From Chromera velia (lineage: Eukaryota > Sar > Chromeraceae): a DNA stretch of 34,780 nt. This document shows, piece after piece, positions 10,174-20,559 of this stretch. The notes under the pieces are model-generated. The model worked only from the letters and a program-made list of their open reading frames with translations, had not been told where the DNA came from and did not search any database. The stretch's first letter is position 1. Each line of letters opens with the position of its first letter. Location of the stretch: NCBI GenBank assembly GCA_018398765.1, contig JAHBMJ010001160.1, forward strand, positions 1 through 34,780, in the 5' to 3' direction. The translations under genes were made by a program, and so were the position numbers.

Positions 10174-10226
10174 CTGTTGCATGGGTGTTGCACAAGTGTT
10201 GCAAGGTGTTGCCTGGGGTGTTGCAG
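10174..10226 (+). repeat. Short iterated GTGTTGC motif
   Basis: TGTTGC recurs five times at 11-13-base spacing (one CTGTTGC and four GTGTTGC). The sequence around it is non-coding and AT-rich. Function is unknown; it could be a protein-binding array or leader sequence of the downstream LINE. Confidence 0.5.
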
Positions 10227-10531
10227 GCAAAAAAATAAGAAAAAAAAAAGTAGATAAGTCGTTTTTCTAGGGACTTTTTTTTTTGCTGTGACATGCCGCC
10301 TATAGTATACCGTTAGTATGATGCCTAGATAAGATAGGATTTATGCCGTTTGTGGGGGCAACCTCTACAAGATAAAATGGCGACAGTGCTCAGGGGTACC
10401 AATAAATCACTTATTTAGTCACTTATCACTTATCCTAACACTTATCTACTATAAAGATTCAAGTTTTATGTACACTGCAGACTAGACTCCCAAGTCTAAC
10501 CCTAACGTACTAGACTAGAACAGAGAGGACA

Positions 10532-10969
10532 GTGTCCAATGTGAATGGAGGAAGACTGCAAGGAACGAATTTCCCGTTAGTAAGGGAGGGAAGAGAAGTG
10601 ATGACGACAGGGGGGGTGATGGTGTTGATGAGGAGAAAGGCAAGAGAGCTAGGCTTTACGACAGAAAGAACAACGGAGATAGCGGTATTTGCAGAAGCAC
10701 CAGGCTTCCCGCTCTTTGTTAGCTTGTATGACCCCCATAAAGAGTCGAACTACACAGATGAGACATACCTCAACAATTTAGCAGCTAGTTTGGTAGAAAG
10801 AATCGAAGAGAAAAGAGCAGAGAGAGAAAGAAAAGGAGAGAGCAGATTCTCAGAGGTCTGCGTGATGGGGGATTTCAACGCCCGCACTGGAAAGAAAACT
10901 CCTTTGATAGTCTGGACAGGGAAGGGAGGGGGAGAAAGGGAAGAGTGGGCACAAATAAGCGGGAGCTAG
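10532..10969 (+). pseudogene. LINE endonuclease fragment
   Basis: This frame ends in a segment with VCVMGDFNARTG, which matches the GDFNA core of APE-type LINE endonucleases. Upstream, the segment PLFVSLYDPHKES resembles the strand leading to the YxP motif of that fold. The frame is open for 145 codons, but the N-terminal catalytic motifs are not recognisable and the C-terminal SDH motif is absent. It is therefore a remnant. Confidence 0.8.
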
Positions 10970-12259
10970 TGCAGAAAAGAGGAAGTTTTCAGACCGGAGA
11001 GGGAGTCTGAAGACGAGACGGAGAACACAAAAGGAAGGGCTCTTATTCGTTTTTGTGAGATGGTGGGCATTGTTCCTCTGAATAGACTGAGACGATGTGC
11101 GGTCGAAGAGGAGGGAGAGAAGGTAGCCTTCAACTTCGATTGATCGTTTACCTTTGACAGCGGGGGAGACAGAGGAAGGTCCCTGATCTCCTGTGTCTCT
11201 GCCATCTGTTCTTCTTTTTTCTGTATTTTGTGTGTGCTCAGCTTGGTCAGAGCATTCAGCTCTTAGATTAGTCCTGAGGGAGAAAGAAAGAAAGAATGAG
11301 AGCGGCGAGAGAAGAGGAAACAAAGAAGAGAACGAAGCCAACCAAGAACAGAACAAAAAGAAAAGAAGAAAAGATAGGTGAAAAAAGATAAAAAAGAGGG
11401 AAAAGAAAAAAAAAATGAGAAAAGAGAAGATCAAATCAAGCCAAGATGGAAGGGAATGCTGACAAAGGAAGGAGAGGAGAGGTACCTCCAAGAGCTTCAG
11501 AAAAGAGTGAAGGAGGAAAAAGTGAGTGAGGTCTTTCAGAAAGTAATGGATATGGAAGAAAAAAAAAAATAGAGAAAGACTTACTCAACGAAACATACTA
11601 GAAATTCTAATATATCAGAGAGAAAACCTTAATATAAGCAACAAGGAAGGAGAAGAAAGAAGAAAGAAAAAAGGAGAGGAAAGAAGAGTCAGCAGAAGCA
11701 CTGAGAGGGGAAGGAAGAAAGCAAATAAGAAAACTCAGAAGAATAGAGAGAAAAGTGAGAGAGGAAATCAGAGGCCTGAAAGCAGTCTGAAAAAGAGAGC
11801 AGAGGGATAAACGAGAAAAAGAGAGCAGCATCTCAGCTCAGGAAGGAGAAAGATTGAGACAGACATACGAGGAGAGGAGAAAACAGTTAGTCATGATAGA
11901 GAGAGCACTGAGAAACGCGGTGACAAGAGAGCAACGGAAGGCAGAAAAGAGAAAGGTGGAGAACATAAGAGCCGAAATAAATGAAAGAGGCTGCTGAAAG
12001 GTGTGAAGGAGACTGGGTGAGGAAGATGGGAGGGCGGCACCAAGAAAAATAAAAGACAGTATGACGCCCCAGCAGGCAGTATGCAGAAGGTTTCAAATAA
12101 ACGTACAAGCTGCCATAGGAACAGAAAGAAGAGAGAAAGAGGGAACAAGAAGGAAGAACGACAGTAAGTAGAGCGATTCTAGAGAGCGATTAAGGAGAAA
12201 AGATGACATATAGCAGAGGAGAAGGAGGTAAGAAAGGCAATGAAAAGAGCAGGCAACCC

Positions 12260-13942
12260 CAGATTCTGAAAGGCCGCTGGGAAGGATGGAATACCCCCAG
12301 TAATGCTGAGAACGATGGAAAAATTGACTGAGCTGGTATCTTTGTAATATATTTTGTTAATTAATGTTGTATATTATTTTGGCTGGTGGCCAAAAATGTG
12401 GAACAACTTGCCGGTGACGGCTTTTCCAAAACCAGGTAAGTCATTTGTACTGCTTGAGGGATGGAGGGGAGACTCTCAGTGCACTTGGTGGTAGCAGATA
12501 TGAAATAAAGGGACATGATCATGAGAATGAAGGTAAAGAAGGAAGCTAAACAGACGCTATAGCAGTTTGCATATAAGAAAAAAGCAAGCACATACGATGC
12601 AATTTTTCTTTTACTGTTCGTTATTGCTCGAATAGAAGTGCTCAGTGTTGCTTTTGTTGACTTTACGTGGGCTTTCGACGAAGTAAGGCTGGAAAAGTTG
12701 AAAGAGAAATTGAGAAAGGCAGGGGTGGAGGAAGGTCTGATCAGATGGGTTGAGGCCTTAGAGTCTCTGAAAACAGTGAGGGCACGGGTGAAGGGAACGA
12801 GCATATGGTATCTAAAAGACAAGAGACTCAAGCAAAGAGGCCCGAGCGGCCTTTCCCTTTACTCTATATATACAGATGATTTACCGGAGGAAGTAGGAAA
12901 TTCAAAGAGAAGAGGACAGAGACGACAGACCGACAGACAGAGGCCAAACTTTAAGGTACCGGCAGGAGAAAACGGGAGGTGCCACTGGGTTGATTTCCTT
13001 ACCCCTCTGTTTGCAGATAACACAACACTCCTCGAATCCTCAGATAGACAGTTGAACCTTCTTCTTTCGAACCTTGTAGCCTTTGCAGAACCTCTCCGTC
13101 TTCTATTTTCTGACAAGTCGAGATTGGTCTGGTTTGGCCGCATCGCATCAAGAGAGAAAGAAGAAGTTAGACTAGAGGAGATAGTGATAAAAGAAGCAAG
13201 AGAACAACCCTATCTGGGACTAGTCCTATCCACCGACTGCAACCAAGAGACTATGATGGAAGCGTGGTCAATCAAAGCAGAGAGATGCATGCAGGGACTA
13301 ATGGGGAAGATAGGAAAGGAGGGAGGGATTCCACACGCTGATTGCTTCAATACATTTAAACAGACAGTGTATGCCGTGTGGTTGTATAGATATGAAAATT
13401 TAATCCATCCATACCCAGATTGTGCGTATGCAGAATTTGACGAAAAGCAAAGGAGATTTGTCAGGTTTGTTTTGCATTTGAGAAAGAAAGAAAATTGTGA
13501 TACCCTGATGATGGAAGGAGGTTTCATTCTAATTGATCTCAAAGTGGCTTCCAGAACGATCCGGTGGGCAGAGAAGGCTTTAAAGGAGAAAAGAAACGAA
13601 GCGGTAGGGCAGGCAATCCTTACATGCCTGAGAGAGGGGGTAGAGAACGAAATGGGGGGGGGGAGAGGAATACATCCTTTTCATCTTTTCCTGCATCTGA
13701 AGCAATGTGCTGCATTATGTGTACAAGCACTCTACATAGACAGAGGAATGCACCTTTTTGCAAAAGAAAGACTAAAAGGAAGCGCAGGGCAGAAAAAAAC
13801 ACAGGTAGTCAATGAAAATGTGGATGGGATAGAGAAATGGCTGCTAAAGAGAACAAAAAATGAGCTAGACGAGAAAAGGAGAGAGGCGTTTGCATATAGA
13901 ATAGAAAGAAACATAAAAAAGAAGAGCAGTCAGGAGAATTAA
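12260..13942 (+). pseudogene. LINE reverse transcriptase remnant, catalytic Asp lost
   Basis: Recognisable blocks: KAAGKDGIPPVML (about 12270-12308, the conserved entry block), QFAYKKKASTYDAIF (about 12566-12610), VAFVDFTWAFDEV (from about 12645; motif A with its Asp), GPSGLSLYSIYTDDL (about 12841-12885; motif B region) and FADN at 13010-13021, where the family has [FY]ADD. Change of the second Asp to Asn should abolish polymerase activity. From 12638 the frame is open for 434 codons, so this half is better preserved than the 5' half, where stops interrupt 12340-12600. Downstream blocks such as YLGLVLS fit the LINE thumb region. Confidence 0.88.
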
Positions 13943-13958
13943 GGCAGAACTGATAGGA

Positions 13959-14892
13959 GTGATGATCACTGACGTGCACAGAAAGGTCTTAAACGGAAAC
14001 CGTCTCCACCTTTCTTTATTTCAAGATAGAACAGGTAGAAAGGTTGGCTCGACAATGAAAATAGACAGAGAGAGAATAAGGAGAGCCCTTTTTTGCTATA
14101 CGAGAGTGGCGCTGCGATCAGAACACAGGAGAAGAGCAGCATGTAGGGTAAGAGACAGGACTGTAGCTGCAACTCAGGGAAAAATTCTGGTAAGGGGGGG
14201 AGAGAAGGTGCCGTCACAGAAAAAGACGTGCCAGTTCTGTCAAAGGTGGTTGGGAATCGAGGTGGTGGAAAACGAAAGCCATCTGGTGACAGAATATTCT
14301 GTTTTTGACAGAGAGAGAGTAGAGATATTCAGGAAGATAGAAGAGAAATGGGACAGCAAGATGGAAAAAAGAGCTAGAAAGGCAGCCACACAAAGAAAAG
14401 GGCTCAACAAAGAAGAGGGAAAAAGAGACAACTCGACGTTTTTCTGCTTTCTGTTGAATATATGACTGTCATACCGCAGTGGATGAGTTTTTGGGATAGG
14501 CGTCATTCAGATGGAGGGTGTTTGAGGAGTGTCCAGAATGGTATGGACATATTATAATAAAGGGAGACGCTCTGGCGGCCAGACATACAGGAATCACCGG
14601 AAAGCAGCGAGCGATCGAGAGATTAACAAAAGAATATGAGGAGACGATTGATAACTTAGAGACGACTGAAGGAGCATTAGGGTGGGGAAGGAGAGAGCCG
14701 CAGAAGAAGATTAATAAAGTGAACAAGAAGAGCGAGGAAGCCCAAATCGCATGCCGTTTTAGATCGATTTTCAGGCCGGAAAGCCGACACAGATCCAAAG
14801 CCGTGGCTCGAACAACGAACATTGTCAATCATGCAGCAGCGCTGCAGTGGCCAGGGCAACACACTCTGGCGGGCCCCCAAGGCGGGGTTTGA
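13959..14892 (+). pseudogene. LINE C-terminal region remnant
   Basis: Two consecutive frames, 13959-14465 and 14518-14892, are separated by a stop and a frame break. The first contains CQFCQRWLG and about 15 residues later ESHL, resembling the C-x2-C ... H ... C domain that closes many LINE proteins. The last Cys is not visible (a TEY sequence stands there), so the finger looks broken. The second frame is charged and probably coiled-coil; its assignment to the LINE rests on position. Confidence 0.6.
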
Positions 14893-15107
14893 TACCTTAG
14901 CTTAGGCTGGGGAACGCCCCGCCCTGCTAGCTCTGGCGACAGATAAACATAGTGGGAAGGCCCTCGGGCGGAACATATCAATCAATCAATTAATCAATCA
15001 ATCAATCAATCAGACTGGAGACAGAAACCTAGTACGAGACTGATGAGACTTCCTATAAATGAATTTAATGAAAAATATATTTAAAGCTAGATTTAAAGAT
15101 GTATGTA

Positions 15108-15232
15108 TGTACAGCTTGTGTCAATAAAGTTGTACGTATGCCACTGATATGTGCTAGAGCATATGACTGGCCGCAGTATCAGTGTGCCCCTGTAGCTAAA
15201 AACCAGGTTTTAAAAAACCTTTAAACTTATAT
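15108..15232 (+). repeat. 125-bp direct repeat, copy A
   Basis: Matches 15985-16109 over 125 bp with three substitutions and no gaps. It contains AATAAA and a TTTTAAAAAACCTTTAAA stretch. Homology stops abruptly at both ends. The copies bracket the minus-strand LINE fragment at 15233-15984. Confidence 0.9.
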
Positions 15233-15984
15233 GAATGAATGAATGAATGAATGAAGTTGGCTTTACTAGAGTGGAGCCGTGCTCCCAGCAGCCCATGTTC
15301 ATGCAAGAGATCGTCAATCACTCAACTCTAGAGATAAGGCTAAGCGCGAGATCCCCTGAAGTGCTCGCTTGGTGAGCTCACGAGCAGCATGCGCGTTGTA
15401 GGTGGCAATATAAGACTCGAACAGAAGAAGAAAAGGTCGCGTTCACATAGAGACAGGCGTGCACAGTGAGTAACAAAGATCGCAAAAGGCTCTGCATGCT
15501 TCAATGACATACGGATCGACTTGTAAAGCCAAAAGCAGCATCTTCCTCGCTTCTGTTTCGGCTGTATCCGATCCCTCAATTCCTTCTCTCTGAATCCTTT
15601 GCTTCACTTTCTTTCCCTCTACCACTTTGTTTAGTTTATTTCTTGCTTCTACCCAATTGGAGCATACTGAAAGCCGGTGCCAGAGATCATCAATTTTTCT
15701 TCCATTTGAACAGCCCTCTGCCAGACAAAACACCTCTCCCGGAGAGTTGGCCCCCCCCGTTAGACCCTTCCGATTTAGTGTCAATGCCCTTAAGAGTGGC
15801 TCAATCTTCTCACATAAGGCATTTCTCGGCAAACAGGACATCCGTACCTTGGGGCCATTCTTTGAAGACAAAAGAAATAGAGAAGAACGTGAAGAAGACG
15901 ATTAAAATAAACTTAGTAAAGTTTAAGTGTTTTTTGGGGTGGTTCTTTCTAGGTCTCTTCTGCCGGCGTTTCCTGTTACGCTTG
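15233..15984 (-). mobile_element. 5'-truncated minus-strand LINE fragment with (ATTC)n tail
   Basis: On the minus strand a 142-codon frame (15871-15443) includes CLAEGCSNGRKIDDLWHRL then SVC. This is the C-x4-C ... H-x4-C finger typical of LINE C-termini, and it is intact, unlike the finger in the neighbouring plus-strand LINE. The 3' untranslated part follows and ends in CCACTCTAGTAAAGCCAAC plus (TTCATTCA)n at 15233-15255. The 5' end is cut at 15984, where copy B of the 125-bp repeat begins. The tail abuts copy A. This is the expected arrangement of a target duplication around a minus-strand insertion. Confidence 0.8.
15443..15871 (-). pseudogene. C-terminal fragment of a LINE protein
   Basis: 142 codons open on the minus strand, covering the C-terminal Cys/His domain of a LINE open frame, with a helical C-terminal segment. 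Entry is by 5' truncation, so it is not a functional gene. It differs in sequence from the finger of the 10.5-15.0 kb LINE, so it is a second family. Confidence 0.7.
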
Positions 15985-16109
15985 TGTACAGCTTGTATCA
16001 ATAAAGTTGTACGTATGCCACTGATATGTGCTAGAGCATATGACTGGCCGCAGTATCAGTGCGCCCCTGTAGGTAAAAACCAGGTTTTAAAAAACCTTTA
16101 AACTTATAT
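15985..16109 (+). repeat. 125-bp direct repeat, copy B
   Basis: Same length as copy A at 15108-15232, with three substitutions (two transitions, one transversion). It is followed by ATATATAATAACG, whereas copy A is followed by the LINE tail. Confidence 0.9.
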
Positions 16110-16286
16110 ATATAATAACGTACTATCATTGTTTTATCATAATTCCAACCAATTAGATTTTTGATTAGAACCTCCAACTGGCCAATTGGAATCTTAATTC
16201 CCAAATAGAGCCTAATTAGAAAAGAAATATTTTCGAAAAGTCTCCTTACTAGGCCTTCTAGCCTTTCAATATTTAAAAAAACGTAA

Positions 16287-16338
16287 TTAAATGAATGAAT
16301 GAATGAATGAATGAATGAAGTTGGCTTTGCTAGAGTGG
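16287..16338 (-). mobile_element. 52-bp 3' stub of the (ATTC)n LINE family
   Basis: Contains GAAGTTGGCTTTGCTAGAG, matching the 3' end of the fragment at 15233-15984 with one change, joined to six or so GAAT units. AAAAACGTAA occurs on both sides (16277-16286 and 16339-16348), fitting a 10-bp target duplication. Confidence 0.75.
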
Positions 16339-16348
16339 AAAAACGTAA

Positions 16349-17128
16349 ACAACTGAAAAATAAACTTCATTTTAGCATGATTTTACTTTAAACAATATTT
16401 GTTCTTAAAGTCGCCAAACGCTAGACGTCTAGCTTAAAAATAGGCTGATCATTCCGCTGATGGCGACGGGCCGACGGCGTATGATGATGACGGAATTAAG
16501 ATGACTTATAGACCAAGAACTTTGACGTCTCGGCCTCGTAAATCACAGTGTTAGAGAGAGAAGGCTATTATATAGTAAATATACGCAAACATCCGAAACA
16601 GCAACAGCAAAAAACAGCGAGAAATAGCATGGCAACGTGTGTTTTCTCTGCTTTTACTTTCCGTGAACACACCACCCCTCCGGCGCCTCCGCATGGACCT
16701 GTCTGCTTTCTGTTTGCTTCAAACAGGCAGACAAAAGAAACATGCAAAACGAGAAAAACGAAAGTTTCCGTGGAGACACAGACCCTCCCCACAAACCATT
16801 CCACTTTGTCGAGGAGTCATCCTAAATTACAAGCACCCTGTGCACCCAGGCAGATGACTGCCGACTGATGACATGAAACGGGTGGCTGAAGCAAGGAGGG
16901 GAAACGGAGAAAAGGACAACGAGTTTGCATGCACGAGAGACTCTGACAACACAAAAAATGAATTGACAAAACAAATGCAGCATCGATCATGCAGCTAGTG
17001 GAGCGCCTGTCTCGTCACTCCACTTTCAAGATCATTCTCGGCTGCTTTTCCCCAAACCCTTGCAGCAATGGGCCCCGAATCACCAGAGTCTCCCCCCCCG
17101 CTATCTGTTGTTGCCCCCGGAGCTGTCG
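16349..17128. other. 3' flank of the SLC6-type gene
   Basis: No recognisable gene. Part of it (down to about 16995) may be the 3' end of the transporter gene if the alternative last exon described there is used. Confidence 0.4.
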
Positions 17129-18840
17129 TCAGGCCCGAAGCCCTTGACGGAGCTCTTCTTTCGTCTTCTTTGCCCCCAGCCAGCCCCGCAAGGCCTGCTT
17201 TTGCAGTCTCTTCCTGGGGACAACACAGTGAGATAATCGAGAGAACAAGCAGTACAGAGAAAGGGAAAAACGCTGCAAGATCCAGAAATACCGAATGTGG
17301 CTGCTGAATCTTCTGCAACCCTGCGTGATCTGGGTGCCGCTCATGTTGCAGGTCAACTTTGCGAAATCGGAACGTACCAGCACGATGCAGGCTATTACAA
17401 AAAGCACACCAAGGCACACACATGCAATCACGAGCAGAACCAGGAGGGAGTACCATGTACATGATTTCAGCTGAGACCGAGTGTCCTCTGCCGAGTCACC
17501 AATTCTGAAACGCAAAGTGCGAATTTCACGTCTCGCTTCGGGTGAACAGATATGTCCAAGGGTCTGTACCATCAGAACAGAGAACAGGCCAACTGCAACG
17601 AGACTTTCGGCTGACCGCATGTAGTAGATGCCTCCTCTACACATCAAAAAGATACCAAGACCGAAAGACATCGCGCAGACAAACGCCAGTGTGAGATTCT
17701 GGTTGCCCCAAAATTTCATGCGGCTTCTCCAAAATTCCAACGTGTCGACAGCTGTTTGGGTCAGGCCGAGCAGAGACCCGAGGCCCATTAAGGCCATGGT
17801 CAGGAAAGAGGGGATGATCCAGGCTAATGGTTGAGGCATCTGAGCAAGAGCTGCGGGAAAGACCTCGAAGGCCAACCGCACCCCGCTCTTGTCCAGGTTG
17901 GACATGTCAGCGCCTTCCGTGGCATGCACTACCCCTGCTAGGCTGAAAACTAGGCAGGCCGCAAGGACAGACATGACAAAGTCTAACACTGGGATCGCGA
18001 CTGCGAGCTGGCAGACCGGGGTATCCCAGCTGGTGCGGGCCCCGAAAGTTGTGTAGGCTCCGAATCCAGAGCTCAGGGAGAAGAACGCCTGCTGCCCTGC
18101 AGCAACCCACACCCAAAGGTCTTTTAGTTTTCCCCACTCAGGCTGCCAGCCGTACTGGAGCCCCACCTTGCTGCTCTCCCAATGGGCCGCCCATGTCCCT
18201 CCAAGGAGGGCAAGCAGGAAAACGGAGGAGAGTATCACGGTGACGCTGGTCACGGTCCCCTACCACCGAACATCCAAGCTTAGGGCAACGAATACAACCA
18301 CCCAGCAGACTGCCAGAGCAGCGACGAGGAACCCCTGGGGCATGCCGAGGTCGTTCGCCCCCTCACTCACGTGCAAGACGTCCCTCCTAAAGGACGTCTC
18401 CGCACTCGTCAAGGACTCCGCAGGACCTTCGAAGATGTAATACAGGGAGTACGCGATCACGGGGGCGTACCAGATTCCGACACCAAAAGAGAGGACGGAG
18501 CACGCAGGACCGACGGACTTGAACAAAGATGCACTCTGCGTTCTCCAGAAAGCCGTGGAGCCTGTGGGACAGACACAATTGGATTTCGAGAAGAGAGAGT
18601 GAGTTAGAGAGTGAGTGAATTAGAGAGTGAGTGAGTGAGTGAGTGAGTGAGTGAGTGAGTCTGTTCAATTTAGAAAAAACGGCTAAAAAAGGGGTCGATA
18701 AACAAAGCAAGAACGAACGAACGAACGAAAGAAAGAAAGAAAGAAAGAAAGAAAGAAGGAAAGAAAGAAAGAAAGAAAGGAAGGAAGGAAGAAAGATAGA
18801 AAGAAAGAAAGACAGACAGAAAGAAAGAAAGAAAGAAAAA

Positions 18841-18871
<31 letters not shown>

Positions 18872-18983
18872 GAAGAAAAAACAAGAACGAACGGAAGAAC
18901 GACAGAAAGAACAACAAGAAAAAAAGAAAGAAAGAAAGAAAGAACAACAGAAAGAAAGAAAGAAAGAAAGAAAGAAGAAAGAA

Positions 18984-19019
<36 letters not shown>

Positions 19020-19125
19020 ACAACAGAAAGAAAGAAAGAAAGGACGAAAGGAAGGGAGGAAGGACGAAAGGAAGGAAGCAAGGAAGAAAAAACAAGAACG
19101 AACGGAAAACGACAGAAAGAACAAC

Positions 19126-19157
<32 letters not shown>

Positions 19158-19165
19158 ACGAAGAA

Positions 19166-19201
<36 letters not shown>

Positions 19202-19372
19202 AGAAAAAAAAAAAGAAAGAAAGAAAGAAAGAAAAGAAAGAAAGAAAGAAAGAAAAGAAAGAAAAGAAAGAAAAGAGAGAAAGAAAGAAAGAAAGAAAGA
19301 AAAGAACAGACAGACAGACAGACAGAAAGAAAGAAAGAAAGAAAGAAAGAAGAGAAAGAGTGAGAGAGAGAG

Positions 19373-19411
<39 letters not shown>

Positions 19412-20559
19412 AAACAAAGAAAGAGTGATTGATCAACGGCCCTTCGACGGCGGGCAGGCAGTACCTCTAGGCTCTCGACAAACAGACTTGGCCTTTCAAT
19501 CATGTGATGATAAAAAAAAAAGAAAGAAAGAAAGTTCGAAAAAAGAAAAAGCTCACCCTTTCCGGACCTCTGCCCGATTCCTAGGTCCGTTGCAAACAGT
19601 GGAATCCCCAAGCAGAAGTGGATGAGGCAATAGGGAACCAGGGCAGCGGCACCCCCGTTGGAAAAAAGGAAGGACGGAAACCACCAAAGGTTTCCAAGCC
19701 CCACAGCATAGCTGACAAGAATCCAAAAGATACCAGTCTGCAACAGCAGCGATCGATCAATCAGACGAAGTGAAAACGACGGCTATCGCGCACTGGCTTT
19801 CAGCAAAGTCATGTCGCTGCAGAATTGAAAAAAAAAAAGACGCACCTGGTTGTTGAAGGGTTGCCTGTCTTCTCCAACCTCTCCGCCATCCTCTCCGGCA
19901 GGTCCGGCACCGCCGTCTCTCGCTCCGGCGGTGGGAACCTCCTCCACTGAACGGGCACCGCTGTCTCTCGCCTGAACCAAGACGCCACTTGGCACCTTAC
20001 GTTGATCTGGGGTGACTGGGCTGCTGTCCTGTGACTCTCCCTCTCCCCCTTTCCCCTCCCCCCTCTCGGAAGAACACAAAGAGCCGCTTTCAATGGGTAT
20101 GGGTTGAAGGTTTGACGGCACCCCGGTGGAGTGAGGAGAATGAGGGGCTGCGGAATTGGACAAATCAGACGAGGGGGGGGCTGAGAATTCTGCGTTTGAG
20201 GTCGGAAGAGGACTGCGACTTCCGCTTTGAGTGCTGCCGGCATTGGGCGTGACTAGGGTCCCCGGGGGCGTCGGAAAGAAACCTCCAAGGCCCCCCCTCA
20301 CAGCATTACCGTTCAGTATCGCGGAGGTCCCTCCACTTCTCTGATCCGTCTCTTCACTTGTGTTGACCGAATCCGCTGCAGAGGAAGTGTCTGAACCTGG
20401 CCGGGATGCCTCCTCGGAGCGTTCACTTCGCATCTGCAGGAAAGCATCTGCGCTGTTCCCATCTGAATTCGAAGCAATGCGCGCGAGTCCTTCAATTGCA
20501 CCATCCTCCGAGCCCTCCTCGGGTCTTTCACTTTCAGAGACGGAAGTGAGACGTGTCAT
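17129..20559 (-). CDS. SLC6/neurotransmitter:sodium symporter family transporter, in-frame TAG
   Basis: Sodium-coupled amino-acid or amine transporter of the plasma membrane (LeuT fold). Inferred exons: 20559-19846, 19737-19557 and 18561-17129. Phases match at both junctions (donors GTGCGT and GTGAGC). Residues 1-238 are a Ser/Gly/Pro/Glu-rich cytoplasmic tail. TM1 contains SYAVGLGNLWWFP, followed by NGGAAALVPY and LGIPLFATDLGIGQ (TM2), all diagnostic. Exon 3 holds STAFW, a TM3 with GIWYAPVIAYSLYYIFEG, the TM6 signature FFSLSSGFGAYTTFGAR, and TM8 with MGLGSLLGLTQTAVDTLE. The usual gate arginine of GNxWRFP is Trp. A TAG at 18260-18262 interrupts the frame between TM4 and TM5. The C-terminus is uncertain: either the frame runs to 17129, or splicing near 17325 adds a Gly/Ser-rich tail to about 16995. 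Substrate cannot be told. Confidence 0.85.
18602..18660. repeat. (GAGT)n microsatellite in transporter intron 2
   Basis: GAGTGAGT tandem repeats on the plus strand ((ACTC)n on the sense strand), 40 bases upstream of the acceptor of exon 3. Confidence 0.9.
18715..19418. repeat. About 700-bp (GAAA)n tract; (TTTC)n on the sense strand
   Basis: GAAAGAAA repeats with GGAA, GACA and AACAACAG interruptions. One interrupted block (AGAACGAACGGAA, CGACAGAAAGAACAACAAG) occurs twice, near 18890-18920 and 19096-19130, so the tract grew partly by segmental duplication. All frames are open across it, which creates long artefactual reading frames. It fills most of the 995-base intron 2 of the transporter gene. 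Confidence 0.95.

Larger units (their letters stand above)
10500..15012 (+). mobile_element. Decayed near full-length LINE with (CAAT)n tail
   Basis: Domains appear in the order of an APE-type non-LTR retrotransposon: endonuclease (10532-10969), reverse transcriptase (about 12260-13400), then a C-terminal region with a Cys/His remnant (about 14228-14330), then non-coding 3' sequence and a (CAAT)n tail (about 14983-15012). The frames are broken by many stops and frameshifts, especially at 10970-12260, which is purine-rich and reads as a damaged linker. The 5' end cannot be placed precisely, and no clear target duplication was found at its outer ends. The same 3' end recurs as a stub at 9980-10032. 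Confidence 0.85.

Noticed and set aside
9980-14985. Inverted copies of about 35 bp at 9990-10030 and 14949-14982 that look like terminal inverted repeats of a 5-kb DNA transposon
   Set aside because: The left copy has its own flanking ATAGTG duplication and a tetranucleotide tail, and the right copy is the 3' end of a LINE. They are two LINE 3' ends in opposite orientation.
18260-18262. TAG reassigned to an amino acid in this organism
   Set aside because: No other host exon in the window uses an in-frame TAG, and a single case cannot support reassignment.
18655-19743. Several 240-350-codon open frames on both strands
   Set aside because: They are artefacts of the GAAA/TTTC repeat, which has no stops in any frame; only 19557-19737 is a real exon.
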